Source of the DNA: an uncultured Eudoraea sp.
GTDB taxonomy: Bacteria > Bacteroidota > Bacteroidia > Flavobacteriales > Flavobacteriaceae
Assembly: GCF_947258525.1 (NCBI RefSeq)
Contig: NZ_CAMYIP010000045.1
Location: 1 to 62,989, forward strand
Length of the DNA stretch: 62,989 nucleotides
Direction: 5' to 3'
A program made the position numbers and the translations under genes. The notes under the pieces were generated by a model, which saw nothing but the letters and a program-made list of their open reading frames with translations, did not search any database and was not told the origin of the DNA. Each line of letters opens with the position of its first letter. Positions within the stretch are counted from its first letter, which is position 1. Below are positions 43,606-52,086 of the stretch, piece after piece.

Positions 43606-45009
43606 CTAAAATGGAAAATAGGCCTTTGCGTTGTGGTAACAAATATCGGATACAATTTTGCCCAACCATTTTTCATCTTCCGGTAATTCACCATTTGCTA
43701 CGTCTTTGCCAATAAGGTTACAGAGTACTCTCCTAAAATATTCATGTCTGGGAAATGACAGGAAACTCCTGGAATCTGTTAACATTCCTATAAAACAACT
43801 AAGCAGGCCAATATTGGAAAGAGTATTCAACTGTTTTTCCATACCATCTTTTTGGTCGAGAAACCACCATGCCGAACCAAATTGAATTTTGCCCTTTACA
43901 CTCCCATCGTTAAAATTCCCGATCATAGCGGCGATAACTTCATTATCTGCCGGGTTTAAATTATAAATAATAGTCTTGGCTAGCTGATCTGTGCTATCCA
44001 GATAATTCAGGAAGTTCCCTAATGAACTCGCCTGTGAAAAATCGCCGATAGAATCAAATCCGGTATCAGGTCCAAGTTGTTGAAGCATTCTTTGGTTATT
44101 ATTCCTCAGCGCACCGAGGTGAAATTGCTGAACCCATCCCTTTTCATGATAACACTTGGATAGAAATTTTAATACCTCCGATTTAAAATAGGCAACTTCA
44201 TCCGAATTAAGTGACTCCCCAGTTTTTAGAGAACTAAAGATTTTAGAGACATTGAAAGTTTCACTTTTATAATAAGGGAGGTAATCCAAACCGTGATCAG
44301 CCAGTCTGCACCCATTTTCATGGAAATAGTCTATCCTGGATTCTAAAGCATCCAGAAGATCGGTATATGTATGGATTGAGGCTGAAACAACCTCTTCTAA
44401 TTTGCCCAGGTATTCAAGAAAGACGGTGGTATTTTCAACTGCGTAGGCTTTATCGGGCCTGAATGCGGGTAATAATTTTAAGAGGTCGTTATTGCTCGCT
44501 TTTTTATGATATTCAAGGGTATCCAAAGGGTCATCTGTGGTGCAGACGACTTCAACCTTCATTTTTTCCAGGAGACCCATAGTACTATAATCCGGACTTT
44601 GTAAATTTTGAGAACAAGTGTTGTAAATTTCTTCTGCGTTATTCTGGTCCAGCAGGACATCGATATTGAAATAGCGCTTTAATTCAAGATGTGTCCAGTG
44701 ATACAAGGGATTGCGAACTGTATATGGAACAGTTTCCCCCCATTTCATAAATTTCTCTGAATCGGAGGCATTCCCGGTAATATATTTTTCATCAATTCCT
44801 AGTGTACGCATTGCTCTCCATTTATAATGGTCACCATGCAGCCAAACCTCAGAGATATTGTCAAACCTGTAGTCTTCTGCTATTTTCTCAGGCGATAAAT
44901 GATTGTGGTAATCAATGATGGGTAGATCTTTGGCATAGTCATGATACAGCCTGCTCGCAAAAGAGTTCTGCAATAAAAAATCTTCATGTATAAAGTTTTT
45001 TATAGCCAT
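43606..45009 (-). CDS. uxaC: Glucuronate (uronate) isomerase
   Basis: A 467-residue amidohydrolase-superfamily isomerase of standard length. The metal-binding D-Y-H-N-H-L-S-P lies near residue 33, W-L-H-G-D-H-Y-K-W-R-A-M near residue 56 and H-W-T-H-L-E-L-K-R-Y-F near residue 103. H-L-G-A-L-R-N-N-N follows near residue 298. It converts D-glucuronate to D-fructuronate (and galacturonate to tagaturonate). One base separates its start from the stop of the ADP-ribosylglycohydrolase-like gene. A galacturonate branch (uxaA/uxaB) is not in the window. Confidence 0.94.
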   Translation of the reverse strand: MAIKNFIHEDFLLQNSFASRLYHDYAKDLPIIDYHNHLSPEKIAEDYRFDNISEVWLHGDHYKWRAMRTLGIDEKYITGNASDSEKFMKWGETVPYTVRNPLYHWTHLELKRYFNIDVLLDQNNAEEIYNTCSQNLQSPDYSTMGLLEKMKVEVVCTTDDPLDTLEYHKKASNNDLLKLLPAFRPDKAYAVENTTVFLEYLGKLEEVVSASIHTYTDLLDALESRIDYFHENGCRLADHGLDYLPYYKSETFNVSKIFSSLKTGESLNSDEVAYFKSEVLKFLSKCYHEKGWVQQFHLGALRNNNQRMLQQLGPDTGFDSIGDFSQASSLGNFLNYLDSTDQLAKTIIYNLNPADNEVIAAMIGNFNDGSVKGKIQFGSAWWFLDQKDGMEKQLNTLSNIGLLSCFIGMLTDSRSFLSFPRHEYFRRVLCNLIGKDVANGELPEDEKWLGKIVSDICYHNAKAYFPF

Positions 45010-45010
45010 T

Positions 45011-46327
45011 TTAATTTGAAGTTTCAGTTTCAGGAATCATACTTTCAACCATTCTGGATGCTAGTGCCTCCAGATCAATTCCCAATTGTTCCTTGTTAAC
45101 CTCAAGTACTACGGTGCGCAATTCAGGGGGTAATTTATTAAATCCGTCTTTTGCCCCAAGGATCATACCTGCTACTGCAGCCACAGTATCATTATCTCTG
45201 CCATAGTTCACAATAAACTGAATGCTCTTTTCAAAATCGCCATCACCAAAAGCCAGTCCGGCTATTAATATTTGCCAGATCTCACCGGCATGAAAAGCAA
45301 TCGCCTTTTCGTCTTCTTCCAATAATTTGTAAACAAAATCCTGCTGTGCCCAATCCGTTTTTGTCCCATTATAATGATCAGGAATTTTCATTTCTATCGT
45401 ATCCTTTGACAAGATGGAATCTGAAACTTTTATTTCTCTGGACAGGTACACATATTTTCTGGTGGCGTCTGCGGTATTGTATGAAAGTCGTCCTACAAGT
45501 CTGCTGTCCTGATAACGCATCGGGTCTATAAAGACAGCCGTGTTGAGTATTGAGTCCATATTTGTGGTTCTCATAGCCATTTGTGTCATGGCGGCTACCA
45601 GTCCGGAAATGTCCTTGGCATATCCAATATCAAAAAGGGAATGTTGGTAGGCTGTGAGATATGCAATCTCCGGGTTGGGTTCCAATAAGCCAAACATAGG
45701 GGTATATAACATGCCTGCACAGGACATTTCCCCTCCATAAAATCTATTCTGAGCCTCCAGGTACGCCTCTGTACTTTCCTGGTAGGCGAGCGCCACCCTG
45801 GCCCATTCTTTAATCCAATCTACCTTTTCCAATCTGGCATCCAGGGCATCTGGCGAAGCCAGAATTTCTTTATCACCAAGCTTTGAGGCGATGGATTTAT
45901 AATAATCTATAATAAATTTTGTAAAATTCTTCGCATTTAGTCCGGGTGAATAGGTTTCAAAATAAGAAACCATAAAGTACTTCCATCTTGTATCATCTGT
46001 AGTTGCTCCGGCGTTGAGGTTATGCTCCCAGGTTCCTTCTGGAGATTGAATCCGCTCTGCTGGTGTAAGGCCGGTGATATACCCATATTTATTCTGAATG
46101 TCAGATCTGTGCCACATCTCGGTAGATGCACCCATGGCATCTCCAATTGCAGAACCCACCAGTGCACCCAGAATCTTATCATATAGCTCTTCCTTGTTTA
46201 AAACCAGGGAATCCTGGGCGTAAGCAGATTTCTTTGGTTCAGGGATATCTATTTGCGTTTTCTGATCCTTGCATGATAATAAGATTGCGGACAAAACCAA
46301 GACGATAATAAAAAGGGTATATTTCAT
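45011..46327 (-). CDS. ADP-ribosylglycohydrolase-family lipoprotein
   Basis: A 438-residue exported lipoprotein (lipobox L-L-S-C, Cys19) with an ADP-ribosylglycohydrolase fold. The N-terminal G-A-L-V-G-S-A-I-G-D-A-M-G-A block lies near residue 54, T-T-D-D-T near residue 108, and the C-terminal G-R-D-N-D-T-V-A-A-V-A-G near residue 374. The conserved acidic metal ligands are all there. Inside a uronate operon and outside the cytoplasm, hydrolysis of protein ADP-ribose is doubtful. A role on an N- or O-glycosidic sugar product is a better guess. It overlaps the kinase-like gene by 4 bases. Confidence 0.85.
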   Translation of the reverse strand: MKYTLFIIVLVLSAILLSCKDQKTQIDIPEPKKSAYAQDSLVLNKEELYDKILGALVGSAIGDAMGASTEMWHRSDIQNKYGYITGLTPAERIQSPEGTWEHNLNAGATTDDTRWKYFMVSYFETYSPGLNAKNFTKFIIDYYKSIASKLGDKEILASPDALDARLEKVDWIKEWARVALAYQESTEAYLEAQNRFYGGEMSCAGMLYTPMFGLLEPNPEIAYLTAYQHSLFDIGYAKDISGLVAAMTQMAMRTTNMDSILNTAVFIDPMRYQDSRLVGRLSYNTADATRKYVYLSREIKVSDSILSKDTIEMKIPDHYNGTKTDWAQQDFVYKLLEEDEKAIAFHAGEIWQILIAGLAFGDGDFEKSIQFIVNYGRDNDTVAAVAGMILGAKDGFNKLPPELRTVVLEVNKEQLGIDLEALASRMVESMIPETETSN

Positions 46328-47331
46328 ACTAAAATCATTTTTCTGGCGAGTTGTAAAAGATCATCTTTTTCATTAATGGTTCTTTCCAGCGGTAACTGCG
46401 CGAGTCCAATTAAACGCCTCATAATTTCAACTCCTGCCACCTGCGAAACCAGACCAGAATCTGCATCAGCCTTGTAAAGTTGCATTACTTTTTTTAAGGA
46501 AGATGGCTCCATAGTGGCCATAATTAAATGAGCTGTCATAACGCCAAGATCAAATTCCCTGAAACCCATAAAACTAAACTCCGGATCTATGATATAAACT
46601 TCATTTTTTAATTGCATCCAGCTGCCGGGGTAATAGTCGCCATGGATCAAAACATTTCCTTTGGAAAGGTACATATCTCCAAGGTTATTAACAACAGCTT
46701 TAATTGCATTATCCCTTTTATAAGGAAGCGATAATTCCTGTAAACCTTGTTGTACATCATTTAACTGAAATCCATTGTCTTCCAGAAATGGCAATACAAA
46801 AATGTGCTTGTGGTTTAACTCCCTGAGGGCTAAATTTTGGGGAAAATTATCTATTCGCCCTACTTCATGGATAGTTTCTGCTATGTTGATCAGTTTTTCA
46901 AGAATGTCTTGTGAGATGGCTCGATCCTCGTAGCAAGCTGTCATGTCTTCACACTGCCCCAGGTCTTGCATTTGCATGAGGTAATTTTTTGGATCAAAAC
47001 CTAAAATTGCAGGGATGTGAGATGTTATGGATGTTTCCTGAATGGCTTCATAGAACTTATATTCTACTTCTATTCTGTTAAGCGGGGCTTCAATTTGCTG
47101 GTACTTTTGAACAAAAGGGCGTGATTGTTTCAGGATAAATGAACGCTGATTTGTTTTTACACGGAGTACAACATTCATATTACCTTCCCCGGGTTTTGAA
47201 AGTGTGTTTATTTTTTCATTCGGATTTAACCAGTTGTTGGCTTCCAGTAATTTCTGAAGTGAGGGCAAGGGTGTTTGGGTATCTATAGCTATCAAGGTGT
47301 AACAATTTATTGCAATATAGTCCCAAAACAA
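46324..47331 (-). CDS. Aminoglycoside-phosphotransferase-fold sugar/small-molecule kinase
   Basis: A 335-residue protein of the APH/choline-kinase fold. G-E-G-N-M-N-V-V-L lies near residue 48, a Lys-containing F-I-L-K-Q-S block near 65 and catalytic L-I-H-G-D-Y-Y-P-G-S near residue 230. Metal-binding I-D-P-E-F-S-F-M-G follows near 247, similar in layout to methylthioribose kinase. It probably phosphorylates a sugar or small metabolite in the cytoplasm and opens the hexuronate operon. The first codon given (47331) is TTG. Another TTG at 47295 is possible; no ATG suits, so the start is uncertain. Confidence 0.7.
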   Translation of the reverse strand: MFWDYIAINCYTLIAIDTQTPLPSLQKLLEANNWLNPNEKINTLSKPGEGNMNVVLRVKTNQRSFILKQSRPFVQKYQQIEAPLNRIEVEYKFYEAIQETSITSHIPAILGFDPKNYLMQMQDLGQCEDMTACYEDRAISQDILEKLINIAETIHEVGRIDNFPQNLALRELNHKHIFVLPFLEDNGFQLNDVQQGLQELSLPYKRDNAIKAVVNNLGDMYLSKGNVLIHGDYYPGSWMQLKNEVYIIDPEFSFMGFREFDLGVMTAHLIMATMEPSSLKKVMQLYKADADSGLVSQVAGVEIMRRLIGLAQLPLERTINEKDDLLQLARKMILV

Positions 47332-47428
47332 AAAAATACTTACGCCATCCTGAGATTTTTTATACCAGCTTGGAGATATGCCATTTGCCTGGTGATATTG
47401 GTAGAATTCTTCAAACAGCTTTTTACTC

Positions 47429-47467
47429 AGGCAATTCCAACTTAAGAACCTTTGGGATCAATTGCCT
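47429..47467. repeat. Inverted repeat upstream of the hexuronate operon
   Basis: AGGCAATT (47429-47436) and AATTGCCT (47460-47467) form an 8-base inverted repeat separated by 23 bases, in the gap between the alpha/beta-hydrolase stop and the operon's first gene. It may be a terminator stem for the hydrolase's opposing flank or an operator. No T-run. Confidence 0.25.
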
Positions 47468-47484
47468 AAACTGCTTGTTCAATT

Positions 47485-48915
47485 TTATTCTTCAAATAAA
47501 TTAAGGCAGGAAAAATCCGGTTTCGCATTCGGGTTGTTCATGAAATTGATCATAACCTTGTCTTTGCATTCCTGGTTTCCACCACCGTGACCACCTTCAT
47601 CTAGTATTAACAGGGTTCCATTAGTTAGATTTTCCTTGAAAAGAGCACCATTTTTTGGTGGAGTAACAGGATCAAACCTGTTTACAAAAATAAGGGTGGG
47701 TACATCAGAATCCTGAAATTTTCGATCTTCCAGAGGTAAATTGTTGCTGTGCCAATTGGCCCCGGCAATATAAAAAGCATCAAAAAAGCCCAGTTTAACA
47801 GGAATTAAAGGATATTTGTTATAATTTTCCAAGATGACTTCGGGGGTATTGGCAGGATTAAAATTTTCGAATTTTTCTACAGACAACAACATTGTAAGAT
47901 TTAGTCCGCCCGTTAACTGGTATTCAAACCCCAAAACTTGATTAATTACCTCACCACCACCGTCAACAAAGGCTTTAATGAGTTCAGGAGCCTTTTCCCT
48001 GGAGTTACTTTGATATAACAACCTTCGCAATAAATAAATCCCATCCTGGGCATTAATAGTTACATTTATAGAATCATTCAAGCTTGTTTTTAAGGGCTTT
48101 TCCTCTAAAATGGAAATTGCTTTAAAATAATCTTCCTTTAGACTTGGGTATTCTGTTTTGCAATCGGGATCATTATCACAAAATTCAAAAATTCTACCCA
48201 GAGCCAGCGAATAGCTGTCAAGTCTATTAACAAGAAAATCACCACTTAGTGGCGCAGGTGAATCGAGGATTGAACTATGAATATAGTCCGGAAACATATC
48301 CTGCACTACCCGTGCTATGCGTGTGCCATAAGAACCTCCAAACAGATTGTATTTCTCATAACCCAAATGACTAAAAAGCATTCCTACGTCCCTGGCATTT
48401 TGTATAGTGTTATAGTATTCCGGGCTAATTCCCTGCTCCTCACACATCTTCTTATATTTGCTTATCATGTTAACAGTTAATGCCAGTTCTTGTTCCTCAT
48501 TAGCATCTTCGGCCATAATATTAAAAGCATCAAAAGACATATCCGGCATGGCAGATGAATAGCCAATACCACGCTGATCAAATAAAATGATATCACGGTT
48601 ATTTCTCAGGGGGTGTTCCTTTAAAAATTGGATCATCCCGGGACCTAATGTATTGCCTCCCGGGCCACCGGAAAAGAAGATCATTGGAAACTCCTTGGAA
48701 AGGGTGTCTTTAGCTTTTATTACGATATACGTAATCTGAATTTTTTTTCCATCCGGGTTATCATGATTTTCCGGTACCAGGATTGCTCCAGCTTTGAATT
48801 CCTCACTATCCGGGAGCCAGTCCAGGCCCTCAGGCTCAACAGATACTATGTTAGTATGAGTCTGACAAGCTATAGCTATTAAGAATATTGCGATGTAAAA
48901 ACCAATTTTCTTCAT
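47485..48915 (-). CDS. Alpha/beta-hydrolase lipoprotein with TAP-like C-terminus (S33-type)
   Basis: A 476-residue lipoprotein (lipobox A-I-A-C, Cys17). The hydrolase core shows the oxyanion motif G-G-P-G-G, D-Q-R-G-I-G near residue 113 and the nucleophile Ser in F-G-G-S-Y-G-T near residue 195. The catalytic His is in E-G-G-H-G-G-G near the C-terminus, which has the TAP-like domain pattern. It resembles secreted tripeptidyl- or prolyl-aminopeptidases. It probably trims peptides in the periplasm or at the surface. Its next gene upstream on the strand is an epimerase-like SDR, 25 bases away. Confidence 0.85.
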   Translation of the reverse strand: MKKIGFYIAIFLIAIACQTHTNIVSVEPEGLDWLPDSEEFKAGAILVPENHDNPDGKKIQITYIVIKAKDTLSKEFPMIFFSGGPGGNTLGPGMIQFLKEHPLRNNRDIILFDQRGIGYSSAMPDMSFDAFNIMAEDANEEQELALTVNMISKYKKMCEEQGISPEYYNTIQNARDVGMLFSHLGYEKYNLFGGSYGTRIARVVQDMFPDYIHSSILDSPAPLSGDFLVNRLDSYSLALGRIFEFCDNDPDCKTEYPSLKEDYFKAISILEEKPLKTSLNDSINVTINAQDGIYLLRRLLYQSNSREKAPELIKAFVDGGGEVINQVLGFEYQLTGGLNLTMLLSVEKFENFNPANTPEVILENYNKYPLIPVKLGFFDAFYIAGANWHSNNLPLEDRKFQDSDVPTLIFVNRFDPVTPPKNGALFKENLTNGTLLILDEGGHGGGNQECKDKVMINFMNNPNAKPDFSCLNLFEE

Positions 48916-48940
48916 TTAATTATTTTATTACTACGTTTTG

Positions 48941-49873
48941 CTATTTACTATAATCTGATTGTACAATTTCCTTTATTCCATCTGAATAGGGGGTGACTTC
49001 AAAATCGAAATGCGTATCAAACTTATCCGAATTAAAGACATAATCCCTGTCGTACTGGTACATCATTTCAGGCATTTCCCTCATCAGGGGAACAAAAAGT
49101 CCAAGTAAGCGTACGATAAATTTGCCAGCCGTTTGAGTTTTAGGTTTAACACCCATTTCCTTTGCAATTGCCTGAATCCATTCCCGACCGGTATATGGGT
49201 TTTTAGCTGTAGGAAGATGCCATACCTGGTTATAGGCCTCTTCAGTATTACCCAGCAGCGCCGTGGCCTTGGCTGCGTCCGGAGTATAGGTAAAAGAGTG
49301 TTTATAGTTTAGTGAAGCCATCCAGTTTGCCTTTTTGCCTGAAGAGAAAGGATTAAAAACCGTTTCTGTTAACATGCTTGTGTTTTTAATGCCCGGGCCA
49401 TAAAAATCTGCCGAACGGGCAATAAGGGCAGTAAGTTTTCCTTCTTTCACTTTAGACAGGATCATATCTGCTATTTGTGCACGTATTTTACCTTTTTTAC
49501 TTGGGGGATTTATGGGTGTCTCCTCATTCATACGGTTCAGGTAGTTTGGGTCATACATATAGATATTATCAAAAAATACCAGTTTGCAATCATATTCCAT
49601 ACAGGCACCAATAACATTTTTTGTAAATTTTGGCCAGCATTCTTTCCAGGTTTTGTAATTATATGGAAACCCAACTGTAACGTAGACTATGGATGAGCCT
49701 TTCACGGCGTTCTTTACTTCCGAAGCATTGAGGAGATCTGCCTTAAAAAGTTCATCCATCTCATTCACTTTTTTCGGATTTCTACTAACCAACCTTATGT
49801 CATTGGTATAATCTTTTAATGCCCTGGCAAGTTCTACCCCAATGGCTCCACCTGCGCCTAATATTGTCTGCAT
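48941..49873 (-). CDS. NAD(P)-dependent epimerase/dehydratase-like (extended SDR) protein
   Basis: A 310-residue extended short-chain dehydrogenase starting with the cofactor loop I-L-G-A-G-G-A-I-G (residues 4-12). The classical Y-x-x-x-K is not evident; an N-I-Y-M-Y-D segment occupies the region, as in atypical NmrA-like members. A Y-T-G-R-E-W block lies near residue 225. Substrate unknown. It sits alone between two secreted hydrolase genes with gaps of 25 and 81 bases, and may be in the same transcript. Confidence 0.8.
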   Translation of the reverse strand: MQTILGAGGAIGVELARALKDYTNDIRLVSRNPKKVNEMDELFKADLLNASEVKNAVKGSSIVYVTVGFPYNYKTWKECWPKFTKNVIGACMEYDCKLVFFDNIYMYDPNYLNRMNEETPINPPSKKGKIRAQIADMILSKVKEGKLTALIARSADFYGPGIKNTSMLTETVFNPFSSGKKANWMASLNYKHSFTYTPDAAKATALLGNTEEAYNQVWHLPTAKNPYTGREWIQAIAKEMGVKPKTQTAGKFIVRLLGLFVPLMREMPEMMYQYDRDYVFNSDKFDTHFDFEVTPYSDGIKEIVQSDYSK

Positions 49874-49954
49874 ATTTTTTTATTTACCACCCTAGGGTTT
49901 GATTATACTTCCATTTCTACCGCAACAATAACTCAATATGAATAATGTTTAAAT

Positions 49955-50905
49955 TCAATTCTCCAATTCCAGCAAAAAGTCTCTGATTGCCTGGTTGTTT
50001 TCATCCGGGTTATCATGCATTGATATGTGAGCGGCATCCTCAATTACCACCATCTTTGAGTTTGGCACAAGACTTTGAAAATGCCGAACTGTTGAAGGTC
50101 TGGCTTCGTCGAACTCACCACAAACGAACAGGGTAGGGATTTCTATTTCTTTTAATTGTTCGCCCCGTTCATAATCCTCTAGTATCCCCGTTGCATTGAA
50201 TTCGCTCGGCCCCCACATATAATTGTAAACATTCATATTTGCTCCTGTAAACGTACTATCCATATTGGCATCCCATGGCAGTTTTTTAGCCACAAAATTC
50301 TCATAAAATACATTTATGGCCTGCTGGTATTCAGGCGAATCATAGGTTCCGTTCTCATTATTAACTTTAATAGCAGATTGGATGGAATCCGGGAGTGTCT
50401 TTATTAATTCTGCTGTATCTTCTGTCCATTTCGAAATGCTCAATGCCGGACTTGCAAAGATCAATGCTTTTACACGATCGGGATATTTAAGATAATAATC
50501 CATTCCCAACATAGTACCCCATGAATGACCATATAGGTAAAATTTCTCAAGCCCTAAATTTACCCTAAGGGTTTCAAGTTGTTCAACAAAATTTTCAACA
50601 GTCATTAAAGTGCTGTCAACCTCAGTTTCTGACCTTCCACAACCAAGCTGATCATAAAAAATTACAGGCCTGTCCTTACCTAATTCTTTCAATGGATTAA
50701 GATAATAACTTGGGAATCCCGGCCCGCCGTGTACTAATAGTAGCGGGGTTTTGTCGCTGTCACCAACAATTCTATACCATATTTGTCCACCTTTGACTTC
50801 GGTATAGCCTTCCCCCGAAATAAGCCTGGTTTTAGACTCACAACCAACGACCATTAGTATGAGTATTGCCAAAACTGTCCATAAATTAATTTGTAGTCTT
50901 TTCAT
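49955..50905 (-). CDS. Proline-iminopeptidase-like alpha/beta-hydrolase lipoprotein
   Basis: A 316-residue lipoprotein (lipobox M-V-V-G-C, Cys22) of peptidase family S33. L-L-L-V-H-G-G-P-G-F-P lies near residue 55, the D-Q-L-G-C-G-R-S block near 85 and nucleophile Ser in G-H-S-W-G-T near 127. The acidic residue is in V-C-G-E-F-D-E-A and the His in D-A-A-H-I-S near the C-terminus. H-G-G-P-G and G-C-G-R-S are typical of prolyl aminopeptidases. It probably removes N-terminal residues (often Pro) from peptides outside the cytoplasm, although other hydrolase activities remain possible. Confidence 0.85.
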   Translation of the reverse strand: MKRLQINLWTVLAILILMVVGCESKTRLISGEGYTEVKGGQIWYRIVGDSDKTPLLLVHGGPGFPSYYLNPLKELGKDRPVIFYDQLGCGRSETEVDSTLMTVENFVEQLETLRVNLGLEKFYLYGHSWGTMLGMDYYLKYPDRVKALIFASPALSISKWTEDTAELIKTLPDSIQSAIKVNNENGTYDSPEYQQAINVFYENFVAKKLPWDANMDSTFTGANMNVYNYMWGPSEFNATGILEDYERGEQLKEIEIPTLFVCGEFDEARPSTVRHFQSLVPNSKMVVIEDAAHISMHDNPDENNQAIRDFLLELEN

Positions 50906-50954
50906 TATCGTGTATTAAAATCCTTCAGTTTCAAGATAACAATTAATTCAGTAA

Positions 50955-51632
50955 TTATTTTTCAGTTTTTAAAGTTGATGAATTCAATCCTTTGAAAATT
51001 AACCAAAGTGGAAGAATTAGTTGAATGAGTCCTAATGGAAGAAGCATATTCATACTAATGCTATTTCCTAAAATAGAAGATAATATCTCTATAAACATTA
51101 GAATTACAGCTATTATCCCAAAGATTGAAATGACTTTTGGAATTAATTTGGATACATAGAATGTATAGTATAAAATAAAAAGTGGGAAGCAAGAAATCAG
51201 CAGGCTCAAGTAGTGTGTCCACCAATGTCTTTTATATAGTACAGTACCTAATGTACTTAATATGCCAGAATTAGCATTTCCATTTCCAACGTACTCCCGA
51301 CTTAACTCTAACATAGATAAAACACTAATGTTATCAATAGCTATAGCTATAAAGCTTAGAATGTTAAATGCTAAATATATAAAAGCCAAGGGGGTGCTAT
51401 ATTTTTTGAAAATTGGCAATAAAATTGCAGCTATAACAACAGAAGTTATGCCGCTTAAAAATAAAAGCAAGGTGGAAATAATGATTTCAGTTGAGTTTGC
51501 AGATGTGGCGGTTAGATAATCATCCGAAAATAATACAGGGCCTTGCAAAATTTGATAGACTACTATGCCAGTTATAAAAATTAGTAGAAACAATAGCCCT
51601 GCAAGCCTTCCGGTTTTTTTATTTGATTTCAT
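50955..51632 (-). CDS. DUF4386 family membrane protein
   Basis: A 225-residue protein with about six membrane helices, beginning K-S-N-K-K-T-G-R-L-A-G-L-L-F-L, the normal DUF4386 opening. A conserved loop Y-K-R-H-W-W-T-H-Y is visible near residue 132. Function unknown. It is very AT-rich (many ATA, TTA, AAT codons) compared with neighbours. It stands between a PIP-like hydrolase and a decayed gene, next to an attC-like palindrome (51707-51799), which suggests it arrived by insertion. No partner gene evident. Confidence 0.85.
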   Translation of the reverse strand: MKSNKKTGRLAGLLFLLIFITGIVVYQILQGPVLFSDDYLTATSANSTEIIISTLLLFLSGITSVVIAAILLPIFKKYSTPLAFIYLAFNILSFIAIAIDNISVLSMLELSREYVGNGNANSGILSTLGTVLYKRHWWTHYLSLLISCFPLFILYYTFYVSKLIPKVISIFGIIAVILMFIEILSSILGNSISMNMLLPLGLIQLILPLWLIFKGLNSSTLKTEK

Positions 51633-51706
51633 ATTTGGATTGAATAGTCGATTGATAGAGGATAGGACGTTGGAAACTCCGGAATGTTACAAAGGAGTAT
51701 GAATAT

Positions 51707-51799
51707 TCTAATTACACAAAACGGCCGTACGAGAAGGACCTATTTATGTGCATTCCATCACCTGGCTTAATTATACTAGATATAACTAGTTAGCTTTTT
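51707..51799 (-). repeat. Possible degenerate attC-like palindrome next to the decayed gene
   Basis: On the minus strand a 3' motif CCGTTTTGTGTAATTAGA (51707-51724) closely resembles the boundary motif found at 61535-61552, and a 5' motif AAAAAGCTAAC (51789-51799) resembles the one at 59713-59739. It lies between the ketopantoate-reductase remnant and the DUF4386 gene. The middle does not fold clearly, so this is a weak match to the right-end family. Confidence 0.3.
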
Positions 51800-51838
51800 A
51801 AGAGTTCCATAGTCGACTTTTGATTTCTCACAAAGAAC

Positions 51839-52084
51839 TTAGAAACCATCTGCAAGGGCTCTTATTTCTGTTCGAGCTGCCTCAGCATGTCCGGCAAGTG
51901 CAATTTCAGCATACTCTGAATTAAGCAATTTTCCGAAAATGAATTCCAGAAAAAAATCAGGGAAAAACTGCAGATATCTGTTTCTTTTTAGCATAGTAGT
52001 TATACCTAATGATTTCAATGCATACATTGATTCACGCAGAACCTTCACAATCACTTTTATAAATTCTTTATCTGCAGCAAGACT
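51839..52084 (-). pseudogene. C-terminal remnant of a ketopantoate-reductase-like (PanE/ApbA) gene
   Basis: About 82 codons read in one frame from just past the M1 peptidase stop. It lacks a start and the whole NADP-binding domain, and ends with A-E-I-A-L-A-G-H-A-E-A-A-R-T-E, a pattern typical of the C-terminal helical domain of PanE-like proteins (the family is about 300 residues). The reading frame is closed upstream only by the neighbouring gene, so the rest has been lost. It may be a footprint of deletion or of replacement by the neighbouring M1/S9 genes. Possibly translated from a GTG at 52054 as 71 residues, but unlikely to be functional. Confidence 0.65.
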
Positions 52085-52086
52085 CT

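Noticed and set aside
47310-47504. Plus-strand 64-codon frame in the gap before the hexuronate operon
   Set aside because: Overlaps two real genes' ends and has no domain or supporting start signal.
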